DNA from: Mixta theicola
Lineage (GTDB): Bacteria > Pseudomonadota > Gammaproteobacteria > Enterobacterales > Enterobacteriaceae
Direction: 5' to 3'
Assembly (NCBI RefSeq): GCF_002895925.1
Contig: NZ_NWUO01000002.1
Span: 1 to 64,000, forward strand
Length of the DNA: 64,000 bases
Shown: positions 42,358-53,247 of the stretch, piece after piece
Layout: every line of letters starts with the position of its first letter
How positions within the stretch are numbered: the first letter of the stretch is position 1
Position numbers and translations under genes: made by a program
The notes under the pieces: generated by a model
What the model was told of the DNA's origin: nothing
Seen by the model: only the letters and a program-made list of their open reading frames with translations
The model's database searches: none

Positions 42358-43206
42358 TCTTTGCCCCCCTGGTGATAAATCGGGTTTGCTCCCGTGCTTA
42401 TTTAATCGGCTAATTCCGCTAAAACTTTAACCACTTTTAGCTGGCAAGCGGTTATGAGAGACAGGCTTAGAGCATTTTTAATGCCTTACAGGGTGGCAGA
42501 TAACACCTCAGACAGGCGTTTGATCGTGCCAAAGTCGCGTTTGTTGTTGCTAAGACATCGGTCAAAATTTTACGCACGGGGCTATTACGTCCACGGTTAG
42601 ACAGCCTCGTCTGGGTCTTTAACGGCCGCTTTTTTGATGACAAAACCCGGTTTATACGCATTTATACACAGGCTACCCCCATTTTCTGTGGATAAGTTTC
42701 CTGTCTGTTTTGATGGCATGTTGGCCCGCCAGAGGTTAATCAGCTCGGTGTATGGATTAAAACGTAGCGTGTTTGTATGAGCACCGATGTTGTTCAGCGC
42801 GTCCGTATAGCGAAAAGGGGCGTTTTTTACCCGCTCGGGTTAAAATTTAAACAGGAATGAAAGGCCGACATCTCTCGCGCCGAAATTATCTGTGGCCGGG
42901 ATGGCCGCGAGATGATGGCAGATAACATAGCGTATGCCGTGTGTTCGGTGTTTATGCTGCACACTTTAGTAAAAAGCTGTCTGGATATGTTAAAAATCAA
43001 TTAACATCTCTCCTGATAAATTTAATATCACTCAGTAATATTAAATAATTATCATATTTTATAAATTGCGATAAACCGTTATTTAACGTAGTTAATAATC
43101 ATGAAGAAAAATAGCCTTAGAAATGCACTTTTAGAAAAGTACTCATTAAGATTAAGTGGTGAAATAGCGGCCTGAGCTCACCGTTTATCTACCGAGGAGA
43201 AAAGTT
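42358..43206. other. Long intergenic region upstream of yeaR
   Basis: 849 bases without a supported gene. A short open stretch ending at 43004 (DISRAEIICGRDGREMMADN) lacks a start and may be a gene scrap. The right end (43000-43200) is AT-rich and must hold the yeaR-yoaG promoter. In E. coli that promoter is controlled by nitrate/nitrite through NarL and by NsrR; I could not place these sites with confidence. Confidence 0.5.
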
Positions 43207-43566
43207 GTGCTGCGGATCCCAAAAAATTGCATCCATACGCGTTCTACGCCGTTCTGGAATAAGGATGACGCTCCGGCCGGATTGTTTCAGCGCCATCTCG
43301 ATCATAATACTCAGCCCGGCGTTTATCCGCGCCTGTCGGTAATGCAGGGGGCGGTTAAATACTATGGGTTTGCCGATGCTGAAAGTGCTGAGCCGGATAA
43401 CGAATTGCTGATTGAAGCTGGCCAGTTTGGTGTATTTCCGCCAGAAAAATGGCATCACATTGAACTGATGACCGATGATACGTATTTCAATATTGAATTC
43501 TTTGTGGCGCCTGACGTGCTGCTAAAAGGTGCTGGCTTACGTCAAACGGCTAACTCTCAGAAATAA
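43207..43566 (+). CDS. yeaR: YeaR (DUF1971 cupin-like protein)
   Basis: A 119-residue protein, the same length as E. coli YeaR. IHTRSTPFWNKDDAPAGLFQ, YPRLSVMQGAVKYYGFADAE and FPPEKWHHIELMTDDTYFNI are nearly identical to it. It is a small cupin-fold protein induced by nitrate and nitric oxide in E. coli. The GTG start at 43207 has GAGGAG upstream. It forms an operon with yoaG, 10 bases downstream. Confidence 0.92.
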   Translation: MLRIPKNCIHTRSTPFWNKDDAPAGLFQRHLDHNTQPGVYPRLSVMQGAVKYYGFADAESAEPDNELLIEAGQFGVFPPEKWHHIELMTDDTYFNIEFFVAPDVLLKGAGLRQTANSQK

Positions 43567-43576
43567 AGAGGATTAT

Positions 43577-43759
43577 ATGCAGAAGGCTACTTATACCGTT
43601 ACGGTTACTAATAATAGCAACGGCGTTTCGGCTGATTTTGAAACGGAGACGCCCCTGAGCCTGCTGGTGCCGGATGTTGCAGCTGAGGTGGTAAAGGACC
43701 TGGTCAATATTGTCAGAGGTTACGACACAGAAGAAGAGTCTGATGTTTGTGGCTGGTGA
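43577..43759 (+). CDS. yoaG: YoaG (DUF1869)
   Basis: Sixty residues, the same length as E. coli YoaG, with MQKATYTVTVTNNSNGVSAD and the terminal ESDVCGW. It is a small dimeric protein of unknown role, co-expressed with yeaR. ATG 43577 follows AGAGGATT. Confidence 0.92.
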   Translation: MQKATYTVTVTNNSNGVSADFETETPLSLLVPDVAAEVVKDLVNIVRGYDTEEESDVCGW

Positions 43760-43850
43760 CAGCTGGAATACTAAACGGGTTATTATCCGGAGCGCCGTAC
43801 AACCCCGTCCTTTCGGGCGGGGAGGATGGCAAAAAGTGTTTTACCAGGCG

Positions 43851-43877
43851 CAGACTGGCAGGAAACCTGCCAGTCTG
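43851..43877. terminator. Strong hairpin between yoaG and the DUF883-like gene
   Basis: CAGACTGGCAGG-AAA-CCTGCCAGTCTG, a perfect 12-bp stem between two convergent genes. A second GC-rich hairpin (CCCCGTCC-TTTC-GGGCGGGG) lies at 43803-43822. Neither has a strong T-run. Confidence 0.65.
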
Positions 43878-43884
43878 AGAGCCG

Positions 43885-44133
43885 TTATTTACGGCCTAAC
43901 AGATAACCAAATACCACACCGACAGCCGCTGCAACAGCTAATCCACCGACCGGGTTAGAAGAAATCTGGCTTCTCACGCAATCAGCGGCGTCTTTTACTG
44001 CATAACTTGCCTGGCTTGCATATTTGCGCGCGGCGCCCTGGGTTTCATCAGTATAGCTATCCGTTGCGCGACCATAAGCTTCCTGAGCCTTACCTGCGCC
44101 TTCACGTACTTTATCTGCAGATTTACCTAACAT
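43885..44133 (-). CDS. CsbD/DUF883-like membrane-anchored stress protein (ElaB/YqjD type)
   Basis: Eighty-two residues. The N-terminal part MLGKSADKVREGAGKAQEAY resembles CsbD-type stress proteins. The C-terminal NPVGGLAVAAAVGVVFGYLL-GRK is the glycine-rich membrane anchor of ElaB/YqjD/YgaM proteins, which tether to the inner membrane and bind ribosomes in stationary phase. It stands alone on the minus strand with ribosome site AAAGGAG. Confidence 0.8.
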   Translation of the reverse strand: MLGKSADKVREGAGKAQEAYGRATDSYTDETQGAARKYASQASYAVKDAADCVRSQISSNPVGGLAVAAAVGVVFGYLLGRK

Positions 44134-44756
44134 ATTTTTTCTCCTTTGAAAGCGTTGAGTAAATTAAGTCTAGCAGAAATAAAGCTAAGCGCTGGGCAGG
44201 GGGAGAACGCCAGAACGCCGCTACCGAGGTATTTACTTATTTACTGTGGCCATTTTAACCTGCTTCAGCAGGCACGATGCGATCGACGACAGCAAGGCCT
44301 GGCGCTGGCATACGGGGCTAAGAGACGAAGCGAGCAGAACGCTGAAAGAATAGATTATTGGCGTAACAGGCTTTATGCGGGCACGTTCCAGGAGCGGATA
44401 ATACTCAGGAAAAATTGATAAATTAAGATTAATCCGGGCGTACGTAACGGTATATACCACATTTAAAATAAACACTCATAATAAAGGCAGCGAAAAACCT
44501 GCCTTTATTATTGCTCATCAGCGCAATATGTATCCGGATTACTTTTATATTGCAAAAATTAAACGCCTTTTAGATGAGATAAAAGTAAAAGGCATAGGGC
44601 TGCGGTTTTTAGAAAATATCAATTATACGGAAACGAAACTTAACTGCTTTATGAGCCAAATTAATGCGCTTTTGCTGAGGTGGTTGTTATCCCGCCGAAA
44701 GGAAATGTTTAAACGGAAGTGCAAGGGGAGGTTGCTCCCCCTGTTTATTATCAGTC
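44134..44756. other. Intergenic region with a terminator
   Basis: 623 bases. A hairpin ATAAAGGCAG / CTGCCTTTAT lies at 44481-44508, and a weaker GGGGAG/CTCCCC hairpin at 44725-44740 lies near the 3' end of the next minus-strand gene. An 82-codon frame from 44528 lacks a ribosome site and is not supported. Confidence 0.5.
44481..44508 (+). terminator. Terminator-like hairpin
   Basis: ATAAAGGCAG and CTGCCTTTAT arms (10 bp) around CGAAAAAC. The gene it would serve is not clear. Confidence 0.55.
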
Positions 44757-45449
44757 TCAGGAGACGGCCGCTTTAATCCATGCCAGCACCAGCGGTGAAA
44801 TTTGCTGGCGTAGCGCCGCTCGTTCAGACTGAAACAGCGTGGCGATAAAAAAGCGATGATCGGGCAGCTCAATGGCTCGCGCATCGCCCGCCGTATCGTG
44901 AGCGCTGATGCGTAATGGAAACGCCTTCAGCTCATCAATAAAAGCGGGATTAACGCCAAAATTACAGTGATAGCCTTCATGCGTCGATAGCGTACCGTAA
45001 GCGTCAGCAATGCGGCTTGCTGGTTCCAGCTTCACATCGCCGGTTTTCTCTACCAGCGAGCACGCCAGCGGCGTAATCACTAAACGCCCCGTCTCGTCTG
45101 TTTCCGCATGTCCGGCATCGTGCCAGCCCATCACGTTTCGCGCATATTCCAGCAGCGCATATTGAAAGCCGCCGCAGGAACCAAGGAAAGGAACCTGCCG
45201 CTCGCGCGCCCAGGTAATGGCGGTAAAGGCGCCCCGATCGTGCTGATAGGGACTGCCGGGCACCAGCCAGATGGCATCATAGCCCGTCAGGGCATCTGCG
45301 TTATGTATCGACGATGTCGGCAACCAATCCCAGGTAGCGGTAATATCTAACTGGCTTAGCGCAAGAGGGATAGCCAGCGGAATAGCCTGATGAGCAACGG
45401 CGGTCGGGCGATAATCACCCACTAAGGCAAGACGAATAGCAGCGGACAT
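44757..45449 (-). CDS. CTP synthase C-terminal-region-related amidotransferase-like protein
   Basis: A 230-residue class I glutamine amidotransferase-fold protein. VPFLGSCGGFQYALLEYARN contains the would-be nucleophile C92, as in CTP synthase. The C-terminal His-x-Glu pair of active enzymes reads LFQSER, so the catalytic His is replaced by Gln. Full glutaminase activity is therefore doubtful. No synthetase domain is attached. Start 45449 (MSAAIRLALVGDYRP) follows AGGAAGC. Substrate unknown. Confidence 0.78.
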   Translation of the reverse strand: MSAAIRLALVGDYRPTAVAHQAIPLAIPLALSQLDITATWDWLPTSSIHNADALTGYDAIWLVPGSPYQHDRGAFTAITWARERQVPFLGSCGGFQYALLEYARNVMGWHDAGHAETDETGRLVITPLACSLVEKTGDVKLEPASRIADAYGTLSTHEGYHCNFGVNPAFIDELKAFPLRISAHDTAGDARAIELPDHRFFIATLFQSERAALRQQISPLVLAWIKAAVS

Positions 45450-45846
45450 CTTCAGCTTCCTGTGCAGGGAAAAAAGGAGACTAGCCAAACCGTTTTATTT
45501 TTGCAAATGGCTGTGAACCGCGCTTTTTTAGCTAAACGCAGGATATTCAGGCACGATCCTTGCTGTTAGCGATGAGGACGGCATCGCCAGCGGCGGGTTT
45601 AAATCCTGTGCTTCCAGCGGCCCTGGCCGAAATGGCGTTTGACATAAGCGCCAACGCGATCGGCGCGCTGCCGGATCCGATAAAATCTCTGGAGTGCATA
45701 GCGGTTCTCGCTGATTTATGCGATAAAGAGCACAGATTTAAGCGTAGCAAAGAAAGTTATCGCTATGGTCCTGCGACCGATCCCTGCGCGATAGCCCGCC
45801 GTCCGGCCAATTAATCCTCTTCACAACCGTCACGGGAATTCGTTTA
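45450..45846. other. Intergenic region
   Basis: 397 bases between divergent genes. Short frames on both strands (45547-45814) lack ribosome sites. I see no supported gene; promoters for both neighbours must lie here. Confidence 0.5.
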
Positions 45847-46716
45847 ATGCATAGCAAACCGGCAATTTTACTGGCAGGCGTTCTGGCGCTGGCCCCTGCA
45901 TTAGCGCAGACGGAAACACAGCACAGCCATTGGGGAACGCGCTGGCAGCGGCTACCAGCCACGCCCGCTCCGGTCGCTGGCATGCAAACAGGCTATGCCG
46001 GGGTGAACGGTATTCAGCTTTATTACGCCACGATGGGCAAAGGGGCGCCGGTCATTCTGCTGCACGGCGGGCTGGCCAACAGCGATTACTGGGGGCTGCA
46101 GGTTGTGGAACTGGCGAAGCATTATCAGGTGATCGTGGTTGACAGCCGTGGACACGGTCGCAGTACGCATAACGCGCAGCCTTACGGCTATGATTTGATG
46201 ACCGACGATATTATTGCCCTGATGGATCGTCTGCATCTGCCGACAGCCGCTATTGTTGGCTGGAGCGACGGGGCGATCGTCGGGTTGGATATGGCGATGC
46301 GTTATCCGCAGCGGGTAAGCAAAGTCTTTGCCTTTGCCCCCAATACCACCACGCAGGGCGTAAAGCCTGGCGTGGAACAGAATCCGCTGTTTGCCGCCTA
46401 TCTTTCCCGTGCGGCCGAAGAGTATAAAAAGCTATCGGCAACGCCTGACGACTGGCAAAACATTGTGCGGCAGATTAGCCAGATGTGGCAGTCGCAGCCC
46501 GAATGGCGCGATGAGGATTTACGAAATATTGGTGCGCAGGTAATGATTGCTGATGGCGATCATGATGAGGCTATCGACCGCAATCATCTGGAACATATTG
46601 CCGCGACGATCCCTGACGCCGGGCTGCTGATTCTGCCCACCGTTAGCCACTTTGCATTTTTACAGGCGCCGCAAGAGTTTACCGATGCGGTGCTGCATTT
46701 CCTCGACGATAAATAA
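45847..46716 (+). CDS. Secreted alpha/beta hydrolase
   Basis: A 289-residue hydrolase with an N-terminal signal peptide (MHSKPAILLAGVLALAPALA). The fold markers are VILLHGGLANSDYWG (oxyanion region), VDSRGHGRSTH, and the nucleophile elbow GWSDGAIVG (Ser). The acid lies in MIADGDHDEAI and the His in LPTVSHFAFLQ. It probably acts in the periplasm on an ester or similar substrate. It stands alone, and the substrate cannot be predicted. Confidence 0.87.
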   Translation: MHSKPAILLAGVLALAPALAQTETQHSHWGTRWQRLPATPAPVAGMQTGYAGVNGIQLYYATMGKGAPVILLHGGLANSDYWGLQVVELAKHYQVIVVDSRGHGRSTHNAQPYGYDLMTDDIIALMDRLHLPTAAIVGWSDGAIVGLDMAMRYPQRVSKVFAFAPNTTTQGVKPGVEQNPLFAAYLSRAAEEYKKLSATPDDWQNIVRQISQMWQSQPEWRDEDLRNIGAQVMIADGDHDEAIDRNHLEHIAATIPDAGLLILPTVSHFAFLQAPQEFTDAVLHFLDDK

Positions 46717-46740
46717 TTCTGCATGTGCTGATTGGCTAAC

Positions 46741-46765
46741 GCGCGCGGCGAAGGTCGCGGCGCGC
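46741..46765. terminator. GC-rich inverted repeat after the hydrolase gene
   Basis: GCGCGC arms separated by ~13 bases, between the convergent hydrolase gene and the small membrane protein gene. Modest terminator candidate. Confidence 0.4.
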
Positions 46766-46873
46766 TTAACCCACGATGAATTTGTGCACCAGGCGAGCCA
46801 GAATTTCCAGTAACAGCAGGCTTCCGCTAAAAAGGCAGATCAGCATCATAATAAACTTCTTCTGGTTATTCAT
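46766..46873 (-). CDS. Small membrane protein (35 aa)
   Basis: Thirty-five residues beginning MNNQKKFIMMLICLFSGSLL and ending LARLVHKFIVG. There is one membrane helix with a basic start and end. It lies between the hydrolase and pphA on the opposite strand. Many enterobacteria encode such small proteins near pphA/yebW, but I cannot match it to a named one. No strong ribosome site is seen. Confidence 0.5.
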   Translation of the reverse strand: MNNQKKFIMMLICLFSGSLLLLEILARLVHKFIVG

Positions 46874-46971
46874 TCTGTTCCGCACCTGTAATTGACTCCG
46901 CTGCTACACTTTAGAGGCTATAGCCTTAACCGCACATCAATATCACCCTTACAGCTGTAAGGAAAACCATC

Positions 46972-47619
46972 ATGTTGTATCAATACCTTAACGGCGATAA
47001 CTGGCGGCATATTTATATTGTTGGTGATTTGCATGGCTGCCGTGCCTTGCTGGATCGACAGCTGCTGGCCGCGCGCTTTGATCCGCAGCAGGATCTGCTG
47101 GTTTCGGTCGGGGATTTAATTGACCGTGGGCCAGATAGCCTGGGCTGCCTGCGTCTGCTGGCGGAGCCCTGGTTTCGTAGCGTGCGCGGTAATCATGAGG
47201 TAATGGCGTTGAACGCGCTGCTACGGAACGACACGCTGCTATGGAAAATGAACGGCGGCGACTGGTTCTGGCGGCTGAAGGGCAAACCGCGCGATGAGGC
47301 ACAGCGCGCCCTGATGCAGTGTCAAACGCTGCCTTTAATCCTGCATATCAACCTGGAGGAGCGCACGGTGATTGTCGCCCATGCTGACTATCCGGCATCG
47401 CATTACGCTTTTGAACAGCCGGTTGATGAATATGAAGTGGTCTGGGGCCGCGAGCGGATCCATCACTTACAGCACGGGCAGGGGGAAGCGATCGCCGGTG
47501 CGGATGCCTTCTATTTTGGTCATACGCCGCTGGACCAGCCGCTTAGCGGCTGGAACCAACACTTTATTGATACCGGCGCCGTCTTCGGCAATCGACTTAC
47601 GCTGATTAAAATTCAATAA
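46972..47619 (+). CDS. pphA: Serine/threonine protein phosphatase PphA (PrpA)
   Basis: A 215-residue PPP-family phosphatase (E. coli PphA is 218). The metal and catalytic motifs are YIVGDLHGC (GDxHG), SVGDLIDRGPDSL (GDxxDRG) and VRGNHEVMA (GNHE). In E. coli it acts on misfolded-protein stress signalling and cross-talks with CpxR. Ribosome site AAGGAAAA precedes ATG. It marks the chromosomal flank of the sdsR locus. Confidence 0.92.
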   Translation: MLYQYLNGDNWRHIYIVGDLHGCRALLDRQLLAARFDPQQDLLVSVGDLIDRGPDSLGCLRLLAEPWFRSVRGNHEVMALNALLRNDTLLWKMNGGDWFWRLKGKPRDEAQRALMQCQTLPLILHINLEERTVIVAHADYPASHYAFEQPVDEYEVVWGRERIHHLQHGQGEAIAGADAFYFGHTPLDQPLSGWNQHFIDTGAVFGNRLTLIKIQ

Positions 47620-47642
47620 GCGCTCGGTCTGCAGGAAGCGCG

Positions 47643-49082
47643 TTAACGACGGAACAGTTTACCGTCGCGTACCAGCTCACGTGGATAGCTGTTTTTTAAA
47701 CGCTGCCCTACCTTTTTCGCCAGGCCGAGCGGCTGCTGCTGCCAGGTAACCAGCACTTCATCGCGTGGAAGCAGTGCCTGCGGCCAGATGTCACGCCCGC
47801 GATACCACTCTTCCGCTTCACTTTCGCTTAGCTCAACGCTATTGGCCGCATCGGGACGGGCGAGAGCGATAACCGCTTCATGCTGCCAGCGGTAGCCTTT
47901 ATTAAAAGTCTCCGCCAGCTTCAGCCCAATGCGTGAAAAGCGAACCCGACCGAACAGCGGCTCTGCTGCGGTGGGAAATAGCCAGATCTCTTTATCGCGC
48001 TGCCATAGCGAGAGCGACGCCTGCCAGTGCAAACCCGATTTTGCGGCGGCCTGCATCACCGTTTGCGCATCCTTACGCGACAGCGGACTGAAAGGAAACT
48101 TACCTACTTTATAACCCGGCGCGGGAAGCGATTCGACGCTGGCGGTTTTGCGTAGCCGCGCCACAAAGAAACCTTCGCTATCGAAAAGCTGCGGGAAAAC
48201 GTGCAAAAAGCCTTCCGGCGTGGCGGCTTTATCCGCGCCGGGAAACAGATCGGCCAGTGAATCGATCGCCAGTGCGTCGGGATAACGTTGACAAAGCCAC
48301 GTCACGACCTGCTGATTTTCCAGCTTGTTCAGAGTACAGGTTGAATAAATCAGCGTGCCGCCGGGCCTGAGCGCATGAAAGGCGCTGTCCAGCAAATCGC
48401 GCTGGGTTGCCGCGATGGCGTTGGTGCTTTCCAGCGTCCAGTTGCGCAGCGCGTCGGCATCTTTACGGATCACGCCTTCGCCGGAGCAGGGAGCATCAAG
48501 CAGAATGGCATCGAACGTTTCCGGCAGCGCCGGGCCAAAGACGCGTCCGTCAAAATGGGTGATTGCCGTATTGCTGATACCGCAGCGGCTGATATTCGCG
48601 TGCAGCACTTTTACCCGGCTGGCCGCATATTCATTGGCGACAATCACGCCCTGATTATTCATCAGCGCCGCCATCTGGGTGGTTTTCGATCCGGGCGCGG
48701 CCGCCACGTCCATCACGTGTTCAGGTTGCGGCTGCGCGGCGAACAGCGCGCTAACCGGCAGCATTGAGCTGGCCTCCTGAATATAAAACAGCCCGCTGAG
48801 ATGCTCAGCGACGCTGCCCAACGGCAGCGCTTCATCTTCTTCGCTGCGCTCTATCCAGAACCCTTCGGCACACCAGGGGATTGGCGTTAGCTGCCAGCCG
48901 TAGCCAGCCGTCTGGCTTAAAAAGTCCGCCACGCTGATTTTCAGCGTATTCACGCGCAGGCTGCGGCGCAGCGGCTGCTGGCTGATAGCAAGAAAGGCCT
49001 GCAGGCTGGCTTCATCGGGCAGCGTCTGCCGCATCAGATCAAGGAAGGCCTCAGGGAAACTGGCTCGGGATTGTTGGGGCAC
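47643..49082 (-). CDS. rsmF: 16S rRNA m5C1407 methyltransferase RsmF
   Basis: A 479-residue SAM-dependent RNA methyltransferase (E. coli RsmF, formerly YebU, is 479). [20 protein letters not shown] is the SAM motif, and [16 protein letters not shown] and [14 protein letters not shown] carry the two Cys used by m5C enzymes. A PUA-like C-terminal region ends in [16 protein letters not shown]. It methylates C1407 of 16S rRNA. It follows letB in the same direction. Confidence 0.95.
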   Translation of the reverse strand: MPQQSRASFPEAFLDLMRQTLPDEASLQAFLAISQQPLRRSLRVNTLKISVADFLSQTAGYGWQLTPIPWCAEGFWIERSEEDEALPLGSVAEHLSGLFYIQEASSMLPVSALFAAQPQPEHVMDVAAAPGSKTTQMAALMNNQGVIVANEYAASRVKVLHANISRCGISNTAITHFDGRVFGPALPETFDAILLDAPCSGEGVIRKDADALRNWTLESTNAIAATQRDLLDSAFHALRPGGTLIYSTCTLNKLENQQVVTWLCQRYPDALAIDSLADLFPGADKAATPEGFLHVFPQLFDSEGFFVARLRKTASVESLPAPGYKVGKFPFSPLSRKDAQTVMQAAAKSGLHWQASLSLWQRDKEIWLFPTAAEPLFGRVRFSRIGLKLAETFNKGYRWQHEAVIALARPDAANSVELSESEAEEWYRGRDIWPQALLPRDEVLVTWQQQPLGLAKKVGQRLKNSYPRELVRDGKLFRR

Positions 49083-49185
49083 GACAGAGTTCCGGTAGTT
49101 GCGAAAAAATCAGGCGGGAAGTGTACCACAGCTATGATGAAAGCTGATGAAGAGGGGAGCCTGACAGGCAGGCTCCCGAAGCATT

Positions 49186-51816
49186 TCAGGAAGAGGGGAT
49201 TGCCGTCCCCCATTTACGCCAATCTTTGGGCTCTTCGTCCTGCAGCAGGAAATGTTTGCCGGAGTCGGCCTGCGGCGCCAGCGGCACCGTCGGCGGCGTG
49301 GCAAACTGAATGCCGCCGCGAATAAACTGCTGGAAGGTGCCCGTTTTCACCACCCCGCCAATCAGGCCAAACTCCAGGTTATAGCCGGAGGCCAGCCAGA
49401 ATATCGAGTTATTGCGCACCAGATGCTGATACTTCTTGCTGATGCGCAGCTGAACCTGCACGCGATCCGCCATGCTGCCGAGCGAGGTACCGGTTACCGT
49501 ACCGACCTCAACGCCACGGAACAGCACCGGCGTGCCGATGCCCAGCGATCCCGCTTCCGGCGCATCGACCACGATACTTAGTCCGTTCAGATAGCGTGAA
49601 TCGGTAATGGTGGTTTCCTGCAGCTCGAAACGGCGAATCAGACTGCCTTTACCCGGATCGACGTTAATATAAGGCTGCAGCAGCGTTTCCAGATGATTAA
49701 CCCCGGTGGCCGATATTTCCGGCGAAACCACCGAGAAACGGCTGCCGGTGCGGGCAAAGCTTTGTACATATTCCGGGTAAAGCACCGCTTTCGCGATCAC
49801 CTGATTATGATCCTGGCTGAGCGCCAGCGATTCAACCTGGCCGATATCAATCCCCAGATAGCGAATCGGCATGTTGGCTGAGAGCTTGCTGCCGTCATAG
49901 GTGTGCAGCAGGATCTGGCTGCCGACGGCGCGCGCAGCGGTCTCGGAGTTGTAAAGCACGCGCGTTTCATTTTTGCTGCTGCTGGCGCCTGCGAGATTAT
50001 CAAAGCTGATCGCGCCGCGCAGCGCTCGGTTCAGCGGCGAAGCCTGTACCGTCAGGCCGCTGCCGTTCAGCTGTACTTTTGCGCCGCCTTCCGCCCAGAA
50101 CACGCTATCGGGCGTCAACAGCTTGCGATATTCCGGCTTAATATGCACCGCCACCACAAACTCATTGGCTTTCGGCGTCACATCGACAATTTCACCCACC
50201 TGGAACTTGCGATACAGCACGACCGATCCGGGCTGAACATCCGGCAGGCTGTTAGCCGTTAGCGTCAGGGTGGTCGGCGGACGTTCGCCGATAATACCTT
50301 CCTCTGCCTTCTCCGCATTGGCGTACAGCGGATACCGATTGAGCGGCGCGCCTTTGTCGCCCGGCTGCAGGCGAATGCCGCCTTCCACCCATTCGCTGGC
50401 GCTGGCGCCCAGCACTTTCATCCCGTCCAGGCCAAATTTAACGTCAAGCCGGCTGTTGATAATGAATTTGCTGTCGGCATGCACCAGCTGGCGATGCTCA
50501 GCGGCAATTGCCGCCTCGAACTCCACCCCTTTAGCGGTGAGACGTCGCTGAATAACCTGACCAATCTGGATGCCGCGCAGCACCACGGGCTGGCCCGCAT
50601 CGATGCCGTAGCTTTCCGGCGCGATCAGCCGCACGGTCAGCACGTCGGGCTGCTGTAACAGCGCCTCGTTGCTTTGCCGTACCTGGAAGCGACTTTGCGG
50701 ATCGCCATCGCCTGGGAACAGCTCCAGCGTGGTGCCGGTTAATAGCGAACTCAGGTCAGGATTATTCAGGCTGACTTTCGGGCTGCGCATTTCGATACGC
50801 GTACCGCTGCGCATCAGCCCAACCACGGAAGGATCTAACGTCAGCTCGCCGATCACTTTGCCGCCGGGTTGTAGCGTCATTTTGGACAGGGTGCCGACCT
50901 CCAGCCCCTGATAGAGCAGCGGCGTGCTGCCTTCCTGCAGGCCTTTGCCATTGGGCAGATCGAGCGTGACGATAACCCCGCGCTGGCTGTGGGCCAGATC
51001 GGGATAAAGCTGATAGTTACTTTCGCTGGTGGCCTGCTGCGAAGCGGGTGGGGAATCAAAAGCGATCGCGCCGTTCACCAGCGCCGCCAGGCTTTCCAGC
51101 TCCACTTTCGCCCCGCCAAGATTAACGTCCGCCTTGACGCCGGAAACGTTCCAGAAACGGCTGTCCTTCTTCACCAGATTAGTGAAGCGGCGCTCAATCA
51201 GCACATCAACGGTCACGCCGTTATTGTCGGGATTGATGGTGTAGTCATACACGCGACCGACCGGAATTTTTCGGTAATAAACCAGCGATCCGGTGTTCAG
51301 CGAGCCAAGATCCGGCGCGTGCAGGTGTACCAGCATCTCTCCGGTATTGACGCGATATTTCGGCTGCGTATCCAGCGCAACGAAGTTCTCCCGGCGCGGC
51401 CCGCTCTTGCCCGGCATCATGCCGATATAGTTACCGCCGACCAGCGCATCCAGCCCGGAAACGCCCGCCAGCGAGGCTTTAGGCGTTACCAGCCAGAATT
51501 GCGCATCCTCACGCAGCGCATCGCGCATATCGCTTTTGATACTGACGCGCACTTTGATTTTACGCAGATCGTCGCTGAGGCTGATGCCCTGCACGGTGCC
51601 GACCTCAACCCCCTGATAGCGTACCGGCGTGCGCCCCGGCACAATGCCGTCGGCCTGAGCGAAGTCGATGGTGACCGTGGTGCCGCGCTCCTGATAGTTG
51701 GTCCACAGCAGCCAACCGGCAATCATCAGGGCAATAAAAGGCAGCAGCCAGAACGGCGAGATTTTACGCTTGTTGGTTATCTGCGCTCTAGTCGGTGTAG
51801 TCGGCGTTTGTTGCAT
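49186..51816 (-). CDS. letB: Intermembrane lipid transport protein LetB (YebT), seven MCE domains
   Basis: An 876-residue protein (E. coli YebT is 877) with one N-terminal membrane helix ([20 protein letters not shown]) followed by seven tandem MCE domains, each with a V-x-Y-x-G-x-x-V-G-x-V-like core ([20 protein letters not shown] is the first). It forms a hexameric tube across the periplasm for lipid transport, partnered by LetA upstream. The gene overlaps letA by 29 bases. Start 51816 ([12 protein letters not shown]) matches the E. coli start. Confidence 0.95.
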   Translation of the reverse strand: MQQTPTTPTRAQITNKRKISPFWLLPFIALMIAGWLLWTNYQERGTTVTIDFAQADGIVPGRTPVRYQGVEVGTVQGISLSDDLRKIKVRVSIKSDMRDALREDAQFWLVTPKASLAGVSGLDALVGGNYIGMMPGKSGPRRENFVALDTQPKYRVNTGEMLVHLHAPDLGSLNTGSLVYYRKIPVGRVYDYTINPDNNGVTVDVLIERRFTNLVKKDSRFWNVSGVKADVNLGGAKVELESLAALVNGAIAFDSPPASQQATSESNYQLYPDLAHSQRGVIVTLDLPNGKGLQEGSTPLLYQGLEVGTLSKMTLQPGGKVIGELTLDPSVVGLMRSGTRIEMRSPKVSLNNPDLSSLLTGTTLELFPGDGDPQSRFQVRQSNEALLQQPDVLTVRLIAPESYGIDAGQPVVLRGIQIGQVIQRRLTAKGVEFEAAIAAEHRQLVHADSKFIINSRLDVKFGLDGMKVLGASASEWVEGGIRLQPGDKGAPLNRYPLYANAEKAEEGIIGERPPTTLTLTANSLPDVQPGSVVLYRKFQVGEIVDVTPKANEFVVAVHIKPEYRKLLTPDSVFWAEGGAKVQLNGSGLTVQASPLNRALRGAISFDNLAGASSSKNETRVLYNSETAARAVGSQILLHTYDGSKLSANMPIRYLGIDIGQVESLALSQDHNQVIAKAVLYPEYVQSFARTGSRFSVVSPEISATGVNHLETLLQPYINVDPGKGSLIRRFELQETTITDSRYLNGLSIVVDAPEAGSLGIGTPVLFRGVEVGTVTGTSLGSMADRVQVQLRISKKYQHLVRNNSIFWLASGYNLEFGLIGGVVKTGTFQQFIRGGIQFATPPTVPLAPQADSGKHFLLQDEEPKDWRKWGTAIPSS

Positions 51817-53029
51817 GAGCATCCCAAATAAGACGGCTATCCAGCCACTGTACGGCGAGGATAGTTAAAATTACCGCGGTGCCAAAATAGAAGGCGGCCG
51901 GTCCCATAGTAAAAGCCAGCAGCTGGTCACGATTTACCAGCGACATGGTTAACGAAATCACAAACAGATCCAGCATGGACCAGCGTCCCACCCAGGTGAC
52001 CATGCGCAGCAGCCGGATACGGGTTTTTAGCCCCTGCTGGCAGCGAAAATGAATACTAAGCAGCAGCACCAGCAGCACCAGCACCTTGGTAAAGGGCACC
52101 AGAATACTGGCGATAAACACGATCGCCGCCACCGGGATATTGCCGGAGGCCAGCGACAGGATGCCGGAGAAAATCGTATCTTCCTGGCGTCCGCCGTTCA
52201 GATAAATAATCGAGATCGGCAGCAGATTGGCCGGGATCAGGAAAACGATGGCGGATATGAGCGCCGCCCACGATTTTTGCAGGCTGTAGGGCCGACGATG
52301 AGCGAGGCGCGTATGGCAGCGCGGACAGCGCCCGCGCATATCCGACATCCCGGTATGATGGCAGTTCAGGCAGATCTGTAATTTTTCCTGCGCCACCTCC
52401 GCCTGCGGCTGCGGATAGAAGCGGTGCCACAGCTGCTCTACGTTGAGATGAATGATTGTCAACAGGCTAAGGATCATCAGCGCGATAAACGCCAACAGCC
52501 CGTAGCCGACGTCAATATCGGCGTAATCCTTTACCTTAATCGACGCCACCGCCACGCCCACCAGATAAATATCCAGCATTACCCACTCTTTCAGGCGATC
52601 CAGCATCAATAGTACCGGACGCAAATTCATGCCCAGCCGGTTGCCGAAAAACAGAAAGGCGATAGCTGCGACCAGCGTAGCCGGCGCGCCAATGGTGCAA
52701 AAGGTAACCATCGCGGCGGTCAGCACGTCGCCCTGCATGGTCATCTGCATAATGCCCGTCAGCAGGTTGGCGCGAATCGGCGTACCCAGCAGGCGGATCT
52801 GGATAAGCGGCTCGGTAAACGCAAAGGGCATCAGCAGCAGCATGGTTACCGCCATTGCCGTCAAGCGCGTCATCGACCAGTCACGACCGGTCATGATTTT
52901 GGCGTTGCAGCGCGGACAATGAGCAGACTGGCAGGATTTAACATCCGGTAAGGAAAAAAGGGTATCGCATTGCGGACAACGCTGATAACGTTCATGAGGC
53001 AAAACGTGACTGATAGTATGTATTTTCAT
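51788..53029 (-). CDS. letA: Intermembrane transport protein LetA (YebS), PqiA-like
   Basis: A 413-residue inner-membrane protein (E. coli YebS is 427). Two zinc-ribbon motifs, [14 protein letters not shown]...CPRC near the start and [20 protein letters not shown] near residue 215, each precede a PqiA domain of four helices. LetA loads lipid into LetB. The pair forms the letAB operon, with its promoter in the divergent 218-base gap shared with msrC. Confidence 0.95.
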   Translation of the reverse strand: MKIHTISHVLPHERYQRCPQCDTLFSLPDVKSCQSAHCPRCNAKIMTGRDWSMTRLTAMAVTMLLLMPFAFTEPLIQIRLLGTPIRANLLTGIMQMTMQGDVLTAAMVTFCTIGAPATLVAAIAFLFFGNRLGMNLRPVLLMLDRLKEWVMLDIYLVGVAVASIKVKDYADIDVGYGLLAFIALMILSLLTIIHLNVEQLWHRFYPQPQAEVAQEKLQICLNCHHTGMSDMRGRCPRCHTRLAHRRPYSLQKSWAALISAIVFLIPANLLPISIIYLNGGRQEDTIFSGILSLASGNIPVAAIVFIASILVPFTKVLVLLVLLLSIHFRCQQGLKTRIRLLRMVTWVGRWSMLDLFVISLTMSLVNRDQLLAFTMGPAAFYFGTAVILTILAVQWLDSRLIWDAHATNADYTD

Positions 53030-53247
53030 ATAGTAAAGCGGTGACCCTCATCGTGCAGATAAGCACGGTCCTTAAATGACGTCAAACGGACGCTGAGGGG
53101 CTTAGCCCGTTTTGATAATCCGATCCGCAGGATCCTAAGGTTATATTAACTCCCGTGATCCTTCACCTTGTGGCTACGGATATTTAATGCTTATTTTACC
53201 GGACGGCTCAATTGTAGCCGTCCGCTTGCTTTTAAGATGGTCGGAAA

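Noticed and set aside
42467..42661. 64-codon minus-strand frame
   Set aside because: No ribosome site, basic low-complexity translation and no context.
44528..44776. 82-codon plus-strand frame
   Set aside because: It lacks a ribosome site, ends in a basic low-complexity tail and overlaps the convergent amidotransferase-like gene.
45547..45814. Overlapping short frames on both strands in the gap before the hydrolase gene
   Set aside because: Neither has a start with a ribosome site and neither resembles a known protein; at most a gene scrap.
46720..46971. Intact sdsR/ryeB gene beside pphA
   Set aside because: The gap holds a small membrane-protein frame and the pphA promoter region; no SdsR-like terminator or 5' region is present, so it must lie left of the window.
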